From an uncultured Opitutales bacterium (GTDB lineage: Bacteria > Verrucomicrobiota > Verrucomicrobiia > Opitutales > Intestinicryptomonadaceae): 64,000 bases of DNA. The notes below the pieces were generated by a model that worked only from the letters and a program-made list of their open reading frames with translations, was not told the origin of the DNA and did not search any database. The position numbers and the translations under genes were made by a program. Positions 45,570 through 55,209 of the stretch are shown piece by piece. How positions within the stretch are numbered: the stretch's first letter is position 1; each line of letters starts with the position of its first letter. The DNA is taken from assembly GCA_944389885.1 (NCBI GenBank), contig CALXNZ010000010.1:1-64000 (forward strand). Direction: 5' to 3'.

Positions 45570-46872
45570 GAATCTAATTACATCACTGGCATTGCTAATT
45601 TTAACATCTTCCCTCTTTGCTCAACATGAGAATTGCGACCACGGAGACGCTCCGGACGCCTCGTTGCAAAATGGCCTTTCAAACTTGGTACAAGTTGACA
45701 AAATGTCGCTTGAATCCATAAATCTCAAAACAGCCAAAGCCGAAAAAAAAGCCATAGAAAACCTGGTGATGGCGGTCGGCAAAATTGAGAATATCCCGTC
45801 GCGAACAGCAGTTGTGGCGTCCCGCATATCCGGCAGAGTGACAGAACTCTATGTTAGTCCCGATACAAGTGTAAAAAAAGGGGATCCCATATGTAAGATA
45901 GAAAGTTTTCTGGCGGGAAATCCACCTCCGTCGATTTTGCTAAAGGCGCCCGATGACGGCATAGTGGAAAGCCTTAATATAGTGAGGGGGAGTCCCGTAG
46001 AACCAAATGTAGAGATTGCACGGATAGCCGACATCACAAAACTTTACGCGGTAGCCAATGTTTTTGAAAGCAATATAGGGAAACTTAAAATAGGGCTTCC
46101 CGCCCGCATAAAACTTGAAGCTTTTGACGGCAAAACATTTTCAGCCAGGCTTGTTAAATTCGGTTCCAAACTCTCTGAAAGCGGGAATACCCTGCCCGTT
46201 TATTTCGAGATAGATAATCCCCTTTCCGAGATAAAAAGCGGCATGCGGGGAATATTCTATATAGTCACTAATTCAAATAAACCATCTGTTATAGTTCCTA
46301 AGAGTTCAATCATAGGCGATACTGCAAGGAAATTTGTATTTGTCGAGAAGTGTCCGGAAGATAAAATTTACGAGAAACGCCAAGTTGTAATAGGCAAAAC
46401 TGATGATAGAAATGTTGAAATATTGCACGGTATAAAAGCCGGTGAGACTGTGGCAAGCGGAGGAGCCTATCAACTCCAATTCATGCCGCCAGCCGATATT
46501 ACCGGGCATGGTACATTGCTTGCTGATAATATGGGCACTGAAAGAAATTCAGCCAAAGCAACTAAAATTTCCGTTGATACCGCACACGACCATAGCCAAC
46601 ACGCAAAGATGGAAAATCCCGCCCTGCACGACGAATCGGAACATGATTTGCATGAACACAATGAATACGAACATGCCGCCTTTAATGGGAACATCATAAA
46701 AAATAGCGTAAATTCAACAGATTCCATAAAGAGCGACGTTTTGAAAAACGATATTTTTAATAGGCTAAAATCATCGGAGTATTTTGGGTATATGATTTAT
46801 GCGCTATTGGCAGCGTCTATCTTCTTAAATATAGTTTTCGCTGCTGCATTTATACGAAACGCTAAGAAATAA
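45559..46872 (+). CDS. czcB: RND periplasmic adaptor with His-rich stretch and C-terminal helix
   Basis: A 437-residue membrane-fusion protein. RTAVVASRISGRVTELYVSP is the lipoyl-like half-motif, DGIVESLNIVRGSPVE the second, and GLPARIKLEAFDG the barrel. The mature N-terminus has HENCDHGD, and residues 335-380 are very His-rich (HDHSQHAK, HDESEHDLHEHNEYEHA), plausibly a metal sink. Unusually, the last 35 residues hold a predicted membrane helix (YMIYALLAASIFLNIVFAAA). Adaptors of this family normally have no such C-terminal segment. It overlaps the channel gene by 11 bases; GGAGTAAAAA precedes it. Confidence 0.85.
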   Translation: MKSKNLITSLALLILTSSLFAQHENCDHGDAPDASLQNGLSNLVQVDKMSLESINLKTAKAEKKAIENLVMAVGKIENIPSRTAVVASRISGRVTELYVSPDTSVKKGDPICKIESFLAGNPPPSILLKAPDDGIVESLNIVRGSPVEPNVEIARIADITKLYAVANVFESNIGKLKIGLPARIKLEAFDGKTFSARLVKFGSKLSESGNTLPVYFEIDNPLSEIKSGMRGIFYIVTNSNKPSVIVPKSSIIGDTARKFVFVEKCPEDKIYEKRQVVIGKTDDRNVEILHGIKAGETVASGGAYQLQFMPPADITGHGTLLADNMGTERNSAKATKISVDTAHDHSQHAKMENPALHDESEHDLHEHNEYEHAAFNGNIIKNSVNSTDSIKSDVLKNDIFNRLKSSEYFGYMIYALLAASIFLNIVFAAAFIRNAKK

Positions 46873-46879
46873 TAATGCC

Positions 46880-49800
46880 ATGAAAATATTTTCCGCCATA
46901 ATAGGATACTCTCTCGCAAACAGGTTCTTAGTGCTTGTGGCAGCTCTAATCATAGCTTTTTACGGAGCGTATTGCGCGAGAGAACTCCCAGTGGACATAC
47001 TTCCCGACATTGACAAAACGATAGCTACAATAGTGGCCGAAGCTCCGGGTATGGCTCCGGAAGAAATTGAGACGCTCGTAAGCATTCCACTTGAGACAGC
47101 CTTGAGCGGGCTAAATGGAGTCACTCGTATTAGATCTGCAAATACTCCATCGCTCTGCCTTATAAATCTTGAGTTTGACTGGGACACCGATCCATACGAT
47201 ATCCGACAGCTCATACAGGAGCGTTTGCAATCCGCTATTCCATCGCTGCCTCCAAACGTGCGTCCGCTAATAGCGCCAATATCTTCTGTTATGGGGGAAA
47301 TAATGATTCTGGGGCTGTCGAGTGACAATCCCGATATAACGCCTATAGAATTGCGCACAATAGCCGACTATACCGTTGGCAGGAGACTGTCAAATATAGC
47401 CGGGGTTTCCCAAGTTTTGTCCACAGGCGGGGGCGTAAAGCAATATAGGATAATTCCCGATACGGCAAAAATGAGCGCTCTTGGCATTTTGCTCGAAGAT
47501 CTCGAAAATGCGGCAATTAATGCGCAATCCAACACGGGCGGAGGAATTGTCAATCGGGACGGAGTTGAAGTAAGCGTAAGAAACGTCGGCAGAAGTTCCG
47601 CCATAGAAGATATTGCCAATGCCGTCGTAAAGGCTGATGCTAATGGAAACATACTTCTCAAAGATGTCGCAGAAGTCCGCATCGACAAAGCCCAGTTGCG
47701 TGGAGACGCAGCCATAAACGGGAAACCCGGAATAATAATAACGATTTCCAAACAACCCGGAACTGACACCCTGCAGTTGTCAAAAGATTTGGACGCCGCG
47801 GTATCCGAAATTCAAAAGTCGCTTCCGCCAAACACGCAATTAAGCGTAGTATACCGCCAAGACGACTTCATCAAAAAAGCCGTGGATAACGTCGAAGACG
47901 CAATAGTTGACGGTGCAATCATGATATTTGTCATTTTGTTTGTATTTCTGTTCAACGTGCGCACCACCTTTATAACGGTGACGGCAATCCCTCTTTCTTT
48001 GGCGATTTCGCTGATTTACTTCCGCTTGACGGGTACATCGATAAATACTATGACTCTCGGTGGTTTGGCTGTGGCAATAGGAATGCTCGTCGACGACGCA
48101 ATCGTAGATGTGGAAAATGTTTATAGGCGCCTGCGCGAGAATCAGAATTCGGCAAATCCCGAGGCACCTTTAAAAGTAATCTTGAATGCATGTGTGGAAA
48201 TACGCGCTTCGATATTTTACGCCACAGCCTTAATAATGATTGTCTTTATACCTACTTTTGGATTGAGCGGCATAGAGGGCAAAATGTTCAGTCCTCTCTC
48301 TGAAGCCGTGATAGTGTCGATGGCGGCATCATTCTTTGTGGCGCTGACGGTAATACCCGCCCTCTGCTCTCTAATGTTGAGAAGGGTTGGCAATACGCGC
48401 AGGGAGCCTATCGTATCAAGATGCATAAAATGGATAATAAACAGGCTTGCTATAACCCCTTCGATAAGATATCCGCATGCCGCATTAGCTTTTGCCGCAT
48501 TTATATCCGCCGGAGCATTCGCATTATTTCCAATTATGGGGCGGGATTTCATACCTCCCCTTAACGAAGGTAGTTCGCTGCTTATTTTACAGCTTTCTCC
48601 GGACAGCTCGATAGACCGCTCAAAGGAAATCGGAGGAATAGTTCAAAAAATTTTGTCGGAATATCCCGAAATAAAAAGTTCGGGAATGAAAATAGGCCGC
48701 GCTGAAAAAGACGATCATGCAGAACCTGTAAATATAGTAAAATTCAACCTTGAGCTCGACACGTCTAAACGTCCACAATCGGCTATACTAAAAGATCTGC
48801 GCGCAAGGCTCGACACCGTGGCGGGAATAACTTATTCGATAGGCCAACCTATGGCGCACCGCATAGACTACATGCTAAGCGGAACACAATCGCAAATTGC
48901 CGTCAAAATTTTCGGGGACGATCTTTCTGTATTGCGACAAAAGGCCTTGGAACTATCTGAAAAAATCAAGGGATTGAAAGGCGCAAATGATATAAATATA
49001 GAAAAGCAATCCCAAACCGCCCAATTAAAGATTAAGGTAGATAGGGAAAAAGCCAAGCTATACGGCGTTCAAATTGGAAAAATAAACGAAATTCTTCAAA
49101 CCTTGCTCGGGGGAAAAGTCTTGGCGCAAGTTTCCGACGCAGACGCCCTCTTCGACGTGTTTTTGAGAGTAGAGGAGGATACTGCTGCTTCAAAAGATAA
49201 ATTGGGCGAAATCTTGATAGAAAATATTTCAGGAGAGAAATATCCGCTGTCGTCATTTGCCGCCGTGGAGGATTCTGCCGGAGCCAATCACATAAACAGA
49301 GAGGGGCTCAAACGCAGAATAGTGGTTGGTATGAACACCTATGACGGCGATTCCGTGCGTTTAGCGGGCAATATTAGAGAAATAATAGACAACTCCCTAA
49401 ATCTGCCGTCCGGATACTACGCCAATATCGAAGGACAATTCCAGAATCGCATAGACGCCGGCAAGCGCATAGGACTGCTATTCGGCTTTGCAATGCTTGC
49501 AATATTTGCCCTTCTCTACACGCATTTCAGAAGCACCGCTTTAGTATTGCAAATCATGCTCGGAATCCCGACTGCGTTTGCGGGAGGGATTTTCGCAACA
49601 TGGTATTTTATAGGAACAATGTCGGTGGCGTCTTTGATAGGCATGATAGCTCTTTCTGGAGTCGCCGCGCGCAACACGATAATGATGATTTCTCACTACA
49701 ACTATCTCATGGAATTTGAAGGTGAAAAATTCGACGCCCATATGATAACCCGAGGCACGCTCGAAAGGGTAAATCCCATACTCATGACGGCTTTAACTGC

Positions 49801-49975
49801 GGCATTCGCACTAATACCGCTAATGTTCGATCCGGAAAGTCCAGGAAAGGAATTATTATATCCGGTTTCTGTAATGATTGTAGGTGGACTTATATCATCT
49901 ACATTTCTAAGTATAATAGTGACTCCCGCGGCATTTAGACTTTTCGGGTCCCCCTTTCAAAAGTCGAAGAATTAA
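46880..49975 (+). CDS. czcA: Heavy-metal RND efflux permease (CzcA/CusA type)
   Basis: A 1031-residue proton-driven transporter with 12 helices. The start (YSLANRFLVLVAALIIAFYG, LPVDILPDID) and GGLAVAIGMLVDDAIVDVENV in helix 4 are HME-RND signatures; the acidic residues of helix 4 carry protons. The metal is not certain: the set with Cys/His-rich neighbours fits Cu/Ag or Zn/Co/Cd. The order czcC-czcB-czcA and the seven-base gap from the adaptor show one operon. The reading frame is complete, ending 37 bases before the convergent AraC gene. Confidence 0.9.
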   Translation: MKIFSAIIGYSLANRFLVLVAALIIAFYGAYCARELPVDILPDIDKTIATIVAEAPGMAPEEIETLVSIPLETALSGLNGVTRIRSANTPSLCLINLEFDWDTDPYDIRQLIQERLQSAIPSLPPNVRPLIAPISSVMGEIMILGLSSDNPDITPIELRTIADYTVGRRLSNIAGVSQVLSTGGGVKQYRIIPDTAKMSALGILLEDLENAAINAQSNTGGGIVNRDGVEVSVRNVGRSSAIEDIANAVVKADANGNILLKDVAEVRIDKAQLRGDAAINGKPGIIITISKQPGTDTLQLSKDLDAAVSEIQKSLPPNTQLSVVYRQDDFIKKAVDNVEDAIVDGAIMIFVILFVFLFNVRTTFITVTAIPLSLAISLIYFRLTGTSINTMTLGGLAVAIGMLVDDAIVDVENVYRRLRENQNSANPEAPLKVILNACVEIRASIFYATALIMIVFIPTFGLSGIEGKMFSPLSEAVIVSMAASFFVALTVIPALCSLMLRRVGNTRREPIVSRCIKWIINRLAITPSIRYPHAALAFAAFISAGAFALFPIMGRDFIPPLNEGSSLLILQLSPDSSIDRSKEIGGIVQKILSEYPEIKSSGMKIGRAEKDDHAEPVNIVKFNLELDTSKRPQSAILKDLRARLDTVAGITYSIGQPMAHRIDYMLSGTQSQIAVKIFGDDLSVLRQKALELSEKIKGLKGANDINIEKQSQTAQLKIKVDREKAKLYGVQIGKINEILQTLLGGKVLAQVSDADALFDVFLRVEEDTAASKDKLGEILIENISGEKYPLSSFAAVEDSAGANHINREGLKRRIVVGMNTYDGDSVRLAGNIREIIDNSLNLPSGYYANIEGQFQNRIDAGKRIGLLFGFAMLAIFALLYTHFRSTALVLQIMLGIPTAFAGGIFATWYFIGTMSVASLIGMIALSGVAARNTIMMISHYNYLMEFEGEKFDAHMITRGTLERVNPILMTALTAAFALIPLMFDPESPGKELLYPVSVMIVGGLISSTFLSIIVTPAAFRLFGSPFQKSKN

Positions 49976-50011
49976 CAGCGGAAATGAATAGTATCCAATA
50001 GGAGGCAAATC

Positions 50012-50935
50012 CTACCGGAGGCGGCGGTTTTCTATTCCGTGAAATTTCACAAAATATTCCCGCGGGCCATGCCCGTAGGTTTCTTTAAATTTTGTCGCGA
50101 AATATTGGCTCGTGGAGAACCCGCAATTCATTGCGATATCGGTTATGGATATTCCTTCATTTGGATCCGATTCCTCTATGATTTTCTTTGCCCTGTTAAG
50201 CCTGGCCCGATTTAACAGAGTCATCGGAGTGGAATTTGCGAGGAGTTTGCAATAATAAGTAAAACGCGTAGTTTTTAATCCGCAGTCCTCCGCCATGGAA
50301 GCGAGCGTCCAGTCTTCGTGGCAATAGCTTTCAAGCTGCTCCAAAAAACATTTTACCACATTTATATTGGGAGAGTCGCTGGAATAATCGTTGGAGTCTC
50401 CCCTGAAAATAGACAATAATTCCAATAAGATTCTATTAAACAGTATGGATAACACCGAAATTGATTCGGATATATTATTCTCATCTACTATCTTAAACAA
50501 TTCCTCAAATATGGCCTTTAATTTATTGTTGGATTTGAATATTGTGAGGTTTGTATTTTGCACATATTTAGAGAACTCCCTCTTGTCGGCGTCGCTCAAT
50601 ACCACCCAATCCGGCCATTCCCAGCCTTGGTTTGGACGCCTTATTCCGAAATCTATTATAAGAAACAGCATCTTTGAAGCTGTCAATACGGGATTGCCTA
50701 TGGCGTGTTCCTGCCAAGGCTTTGTGACAGTGACATGTTCCGATGTAAGTCTTGTGAATTTATTAGAGTTTTTGTCCGCGGAAAAATCCACAGAACCGTT
50801 GGAAACAAAACCTATTTCGAGACCCTCGTTCCTATGGAAAGGCAAACGCCATGACTGGTTTTTCTTTGCGTCCCAATAAGCGCACAATCTGACTGCGTCC
50901 AACTCGTCAAACTCGACGTTATCTCCAGGGTACAA
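50012..50935 (-). CDS. AraC-family regulator
   Basis: A 307-residue regulator with a cupin-like N-terminal half (LEIGFVSNGSVDFSADK) and a C-terminal AraC domain (WTLASMAEDCGLKTTRFTYYCK and ISITDIAMNCGFSTSQYFATKF, ending in TYGHGPREY). The start is TTG at 50935; no ATG exists upstream in the frame, and AAGAGGGG lies just before it, closer than usual. It is divergent from the isomerase operon at 51383, the probable target. Confidence 0.8.
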   Translation of the reverse strand: MYPGDNVEFDELDAVRLCAYWDAKKNQSWRLPFHRNEGLEIGFVSNGSVDFSADKNSNKFTRLTSEHVTVTKPWQEHAIGNPVLTASKMLFLIIDFGIRRPNQGWEWPDWVVLSDADKREFSKYVQNTNLTIFKSNNKLKAIFEELFKIVDENNISESISVLSILFNRILLELLSIFRGDSNDYSSDSPNINVVKCFLEQLESYCHEDWTLASMAEDCGLKTTRFTYYCKLLANSTPMTLLNRARLNRAKKIIEESDPNEGISITDIAMNCGFSTSQYFATKFKETYGHGPREYFVKFHGIENRRLR

Positions 50936-51382
50936 TCCCCTCTTAAAGCCCCGTCAAATTATTTCGCCTCTTGATATCGCCCCTTTGAGCGGTTCGCAAG
51001 TATCGCATACATATTTATAATCCCGGCTTAGAAAAACCGTAGGTTTTGTTTTCAAATCTCCCATGACCCCGAATGGATTTCCTTAAATAAATCCCCAAGA
51101 TGTTTTTTAGTAAAGTAAAAATGCGCCTCCACCCATGCGATTTTCCGAGCAATATGCGAAGGCTATCGAGGATTCATCGGTTTATATCTCCAAAATACAA
51201 CTCATTACCATTCATATAAATAGAACGACAGCATTTATTATATCCCGCTAAAAAGCGCATGGAATAAGATATAAAATTTTTCACTGAAATATTATTGAAG
51301 TATTTTATCCGCGATTTTATTATAATACCTATTGTTGAAAGCTTTCTATTAAACATATTTAGTAGTTTGAAAGGAGTAATAT
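50936..51382. promoter_or_regulatory. Divergent promoter region
   Basis: 447 AT-rich bases between the AraC start and the isomerase start. They should carry both promoters and the regulator site, but no palindrome or direct repeat stood out. No supported gene; a 60-codon minus-strand frame at 51174-51356 has no features. Confidence 0.4.
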
Positions 51383-52861
51383 ATGTTTCTCAAGTTGGAT
51401 AAATTCTCTCCAGATGTAAAAATCGGAATTGTCAGCGCGTCCCGCAACTGTTTTCCGCGCGAATTATCGGAAAAGCGTACAGCCAAGCTTTTAAACGAGG
51501 TAAGAGAGCTGGGAATTACGCTAATTTGTCCCGACGCCAAATATTCAATCATTGAGACTAAAGAAGACGCAAAAGCCGCGGCGGATTATTTGATAGAGAA
51601 TGAATGCGACGCCGCAGTATTGTATCTTGGAAACTTCTCTCCGGAAATAGAGGACGCAAATTTCGTAAAAGCTTTCAATAAGCCCGTGCTTTTGATGGCA
51701 GCGGCCGAAGAAAATTCCGAAAGCCTATCGGCCGCCCGCGGCGACGCCCTCTGCGGACTGATGAGCGCAACGCTTGCAATAGCAAAAAGAGGGCTTTTAC
51801 CAAAAGTCACTTTGCCGAAAAATCCTCTTGTTGACGCCAAAAGCGGAGCAAAAGAAATTCTGAGATTTTCCAAAATAATAAAAGTGGTAAGGGGAATTTC
51901 AAATGCCACGATAGGCTTGTTCGGGCCGCGCCCAAGAGATTTTGAAAGCTGCAACTACAATACGGCATCTTTGGCGTCCATAGGCGTGGAAGTGGAGGAA
52001 TTTGGCCTATTCGACTTGGAAAACGAAATCGCAAAAATACGAAGTGAACAGCCATCTTCCTTGGAAGATTCAAAATCATCTATATCAAAAACCGACGGAG
52101 TGGAAGACCCAGTCCTTATAGTGAGATTCTCCGTATATGAACAGGCCCTTTTGAGTATGAGGGAGAAATTGAAGCTGTCCGGCGCAACCACTCAATGCTG
52201 GACGCGTCAGGAAGAATACTCAAAGCATGTCCCCTGTTTCATAAACGCCAGATTGACTGAACGCGGCTTCCCGATAGCCTGCGAGAACGACGCGTATTCT
52301 CTTGTCGGCGAATTGATGTGCCAATACGCCAGCGACAATGCCCCAACCATGCTCGACCTCAACCACACGATTCCTTCTGACATGCTCGAAGGCATGGATA
52401 TCGAGAATAAAGAAGATGTAATAGGCCTCTTCCACTGCGGGAATGTTCCGTCTAAATTCATGAAGTCGCCCAAAGTGTGCTACCAGTTGATAATGTCAAG
52501 ATTGATGGAACCGGGCAAAGCCCCGGATCTGACCCGCGGAACTCTTGAAGGGGCGATAAAACCCGGAGATATCACTATTTTCCAAATACACGGTTCCGGA
52601 GATAATCTGCGTGCATATATATGCGAAGGCTCATTTCTGGACATGGACCCAAAAACATTTGGTTCTACGGGCGTTGCATACATACCCGGCTTCATGCGCT
52701 TTTATCGCAACTGTATTCTCGGTAAATTCCACCATCATGTGGCAGTGGCATTCTCGCATTGCGGCGGCGTCTTGTTTGAGGCGCTGAAACAACTTGGAGT
52801 TAAAGAAATATATACTCCTATAACTAATAACACATACGCGGGAGAAAATCCCTTCGATTGA
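51383..52861 (+). CDS. L-fucose isomerase-like protein
   Basis: A 492-residue protein of the FucI fold, distinct from the one at 21914. Candidate metal ligands are Glu in IACENDAYSLVGELM, Asp in TMLDLNH and His in FHHHVAVAFSHCG. GAAAGGAGTAATAT gives a strong start. Such proteins isomerise aldoses and ketoses; together with the xylulokinase-like gene downstream it may serve fucose-, arabinose- or rhamnose-type sugars. First gene of the 51.4-56.7 kb operon. Confidence 0.78.
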   Translation: MFLKLDKFSPDVKIGIVSASRNCFPRELSEKRTAKLLNEVRELGITLICPDAKYSIIETKEDAKAAADYLIENECDAAVLYLGNFSPEIEDANFVKAFNKPVLLMAAAEENSESLSAARGDALCGLMSATLAIAKRGLLPKVTLPKNPLVDAKSGAKEILRFSKIIKVVRGISNATIGLFGPRPRDFESCNYNTASLASIGVEVEEFGLFDLENEIAKIRSEQPSSLEDSKSSISKTDGVEDPVLIVRFSVYEQALLSMREKLKLSGATTQCWTRQEEYSKHVPCFINARLTERGFPIACENDAYSLVGELMCQYASDNAPTMLDLNHTIPSDMLEGMDIENKEDVIGLFHCGNVPSKFMKSPKVCYQLIMSRLMEPGKAPDLTRGTLEGAIKPGDITIFQIHGSGDNLRAYICEGSFLDMDPKTFGSTGVAYIPGFMRFYRNCILGKFHHHVAVAFSHCGGVLFEALKQLGVKEIYTPITNNTYAGENPFD

Positions 52862-52867
52862 TACGCT

Positions 52868-54154
52868 ATGGGAATAAGCAGGAGGAAATTTCTCGAGAGG
52901 GCCGCTACTATCATTATAGGAGCGCAAATTCTCCCGTCGCGCGTATTGGGGCGCGGCGGGACAGCCCCCAGCAATAAAATTAACATGGCAATAATAGGCA
53001 ACGGCCTCATATCCGAAGGACACCGCAATTACTTCGCATGGTGCAGGCAGACCCAAGTAATGGCCCTCTGCGATGTCCACCAAGGCCGTCTGGCATCAGC
53101 CAAGGAAAGCGTCGAGGCTGTTAATAAAAAACGGGACGACGTTGGCTCGCACCCGATTTTTACGACGGAAGATTATCAGGAAATTTTAGACAGGGACGAT
53201 ATCGATGCTGTGACTATCTGCACCCCCGACCATTGGCATGTGCAAATAGCCCTAAAGGCGATTCAGGCAGGCAAAGCAGTGTATGTGGAAAAGCCGATGA
53301 GCCTTACCGTAGAGGAAGGCAGAATACTTGCGAATGCCGTAAAAAAGGCCAATGGAATTTTACAGGTCGGCTCGCAACAGCGCAGCGAATGGGCATTCCG
53401 CAAGGCATCTGAACTTGTAAGAAACGGCTATATAGGAAATGTTCACACCATAAAGACCAATATAGGAGAATTTCCGCCTGAACCAAAAGATTTAAAAGAG
53501 GAGCCCATACCAAGCGGATTTAATTACGACAAATGGCTTGGACAGACCCCATGGCGCCCGTATAATCCCGAACGCGTTTTGGGAAATTACGGCGGGGGCT
53601 GGCGCAGATTCTATGAATATGGAATACGCAAAGAGGGAGACTGGGGCGCCCACCACTTTGACATAATCCAGTGGGCTCTCGGCATGGACGATTCCGGACC
53701 TACGGATTTTTATCCGGAAGGATCTAATAATTCGGAATTCAGGCACTATAAATATGCGAACGGGCCTGTCATATATATAAACACGCCTATGAAGAATAAC
53801 CATATGATTCATTTTATAGGCGACGAGGGCGAAATCCTCGTTAGCAGGAACGGGCGCATTGAAACTTCTCCAAAATTTTTGAGAGACCTTCCAATGCGCG
53901 CCCAAGATGCGCGTTTGCAGATCTCAAACGACCACCGCAAAGATTTTCTCGAATCTATATTATATGGGAAAAAGAATATATGCCCTGCGGAAATTGGGCA
54001 CCGCAGCGCGACAGTTTGCCATTTAATGTCATTTGCCCGCAGATTAAAAACCCATATAAGATGGGATCCTAAGGCTGAAAAGATAATAGACAATCCGGTC
54101 GCGGCCTCAATGATGTCCCGTCCCCGCCGCGCGCCATATTATTTGGGAGTATAA
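52868..54154 (+). CDS. Tat-exported Gfo/Idh/MocA oxidoreductase
   Basis: A 428-residue protein with a Tat signal (SRRKFLERAATIIIG) and a Rossmann start (NKINMAIIGNGLISEGH). CTPDHWHVQIALKAIQAGK and YVEKPMSLTVEEG are the NAD-domain and catalytic-Lys motifs, followed by the mixed alpha/beta C-terminal domain. These enzymes bind NAD(P) and act on sugars or glycosides, including some GH109-like hydrolases; here a periplasmic sugar dehydrogenase or glycoside-cleaving enzyme. It starts seven bases after the isomerase stop. Confidence 0.85.
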   Translation: MGISRRKFLERAATIIIGAQILPSRVLGRGGTAPSNKINMAIIGNGLISEGHRNYFAWCRQTQVMALCDVHQGRLASAKESVEAVNKKRDDVGSHPIFTTEDYQEILDRDDIDAVTICTPDHWHVQIALKAIQAGKAVYVEKPMSLTVEEGRILANAVKKANGILQVGSQQRSEWAFRKASELVRNGYIGNVHTIKTNIGEFPPEPKDLKEEPIPSGFNYDKWLGQTPWRPYNPERVLGNYGGGWRRFYEYGIRKEGDWGAHHFDIIQWALGMDDSGPTDFYPEGSNNSEFRHYKYANGPVIYINTPMKNNHMIHFIGDEGEILVSRNGRIETSPKFLRDLPMRAQDARLQISNDHRKDFLESILYGKKNICPAEIGHRSATVCHLMSFARRLKTHIRWDPKAEKIIDNPVAASMMSRPRRAPYYLGV

Positions 54155-55204
54155 ATGAGAATTATTTACACAATCATATCCGTATTTTTGTTATCCTATT
54201 CGGCGTTTGCCTCAACCTTGGAAGATGCTAAAAAAAACCTGTATAGCCAAGACATGCGCGTTGCCGACAACGCCCGAATGATTCTCCAACAATTAAATGC
54301 AGAAGAATCTCTCCTTGAGGCCCTCGGGAAAATCTCGGAAAGAAATATTCGGGACGGAATAATATACTCGCTCGGAGCGCTTAAGAGCCAAGCCGCATAC
54401 TCAAAAATCCTGGATATAGCCTCAAAAGAGTTAGACGATTGTCCTGCGGCGATTTTAGCCATAGGCGAATACAGATCTCCCGAAAGTCTTTCAGCTCTTG
54501 AAACTCTTGCAAAAAACGGTTCAAAAATCGCAAAGAGCGCCATTTGGATTTACCGTGATACAGAGCCCCGCCCCGATATTTCTGCTAAAGATTTCGACAT
54601 GCTTGCCGAATCTCAAAAGGTGTTCCTTTTGGGAACTGTTGGCAACATGCCCAATCTTTACGATTTCGCATATAATTATCAGGCTGAAAATAAACGTGTT
54701 GCGCTCTCGCAATGCCATGGGTTGGCAACGATTGATTCTTCCGACGGCAAATATGCAAAAAAAATAGTAGAAATAGCAAAAAAATATCCCGACTCAAAAT
54801 CCGATTTTGCCTACGCCCTCGCCGCGGCGAAAAACTCCGAAGCCGAGATTGTAAAATTGATAAAAAATTCCGATGAACTTGGCATATATGCGGCAAAGTT
54901 GCGCGGTTGCAAAGAGGCGGAAGCAGACATATTAAATTTATATTTAAACGCGAAAGATGAATCCATTGGGAAAATGTGCGCCGACGCCCTGCAAGCCGTG
55001 GCTATGTCAAAAACGGCGGAAACATTAGTCGCAAACTTTAATTCGATAAAGGCAAAAGATCTCCCGGGCGGCGTAAAAATTTTAACGGCAGCCCTTGCGA
55101 GATTGGAAGATTCGCAAAGAGAGGCGATATTGAAAAAACTCTTGGAATCTATGGAAGCCTTTGACGCCCCACATAAAGCAGCCGCTTCAAAACTCTTAAA
55201 ATAA
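54155..55204 (+). CDS. Exported HEAT-repeat-like protein
   Basis: A 349-residue protein with a signal peptide (IIYTIISVFLLSYSAFA) and helical repeats (NARMILQQLNAEESLLEALG, SLSALETLAKNGSKIAKSA) of HEAT/armadillo type. It begins directly after the Gfo/Idh stop and six bases before the kinase. Its role in a sugar operon is not clear; a scaffold for the exported oxidoreductase is possible. Confidence 0.68.
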   Translation: MRIIYTIISVFLLSYSAFASTLEDAKKNLYSQDMRVADNARMILQQLNAEESLLEALGKISERNIRDGIIYSLGALKSQAAYSKILDIASKELDDCPAAILAIGEYRSPESLSALETLAKNGSKIAKSAIWIYRDTEPRPDISAKDFDMLAESQKVFLLGTVGNMPNLYDFAYNYQAENKRVALSQCHGLATIDSSDGKYAKKIVEIAKKYPDSKSDFAYALAAAKNSEAEIVKLIKNSDELGIYAAKLRGCKEAEADILNLYLNAKDESIGKMCADALQAVAMSKTAETLVANFNSIKAKDLPGGVKILTAALARLEDSQREAILKKLLESMEAFDAPHKAAASKLLK

Positions 55205-55209
55205 ACATC

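Noticed and set aside
50004-50012. Terminator between czcA and the AraC gene
   Set aside because: TAGGA/TCCTA stem of only five pairs without a T run; too weak.
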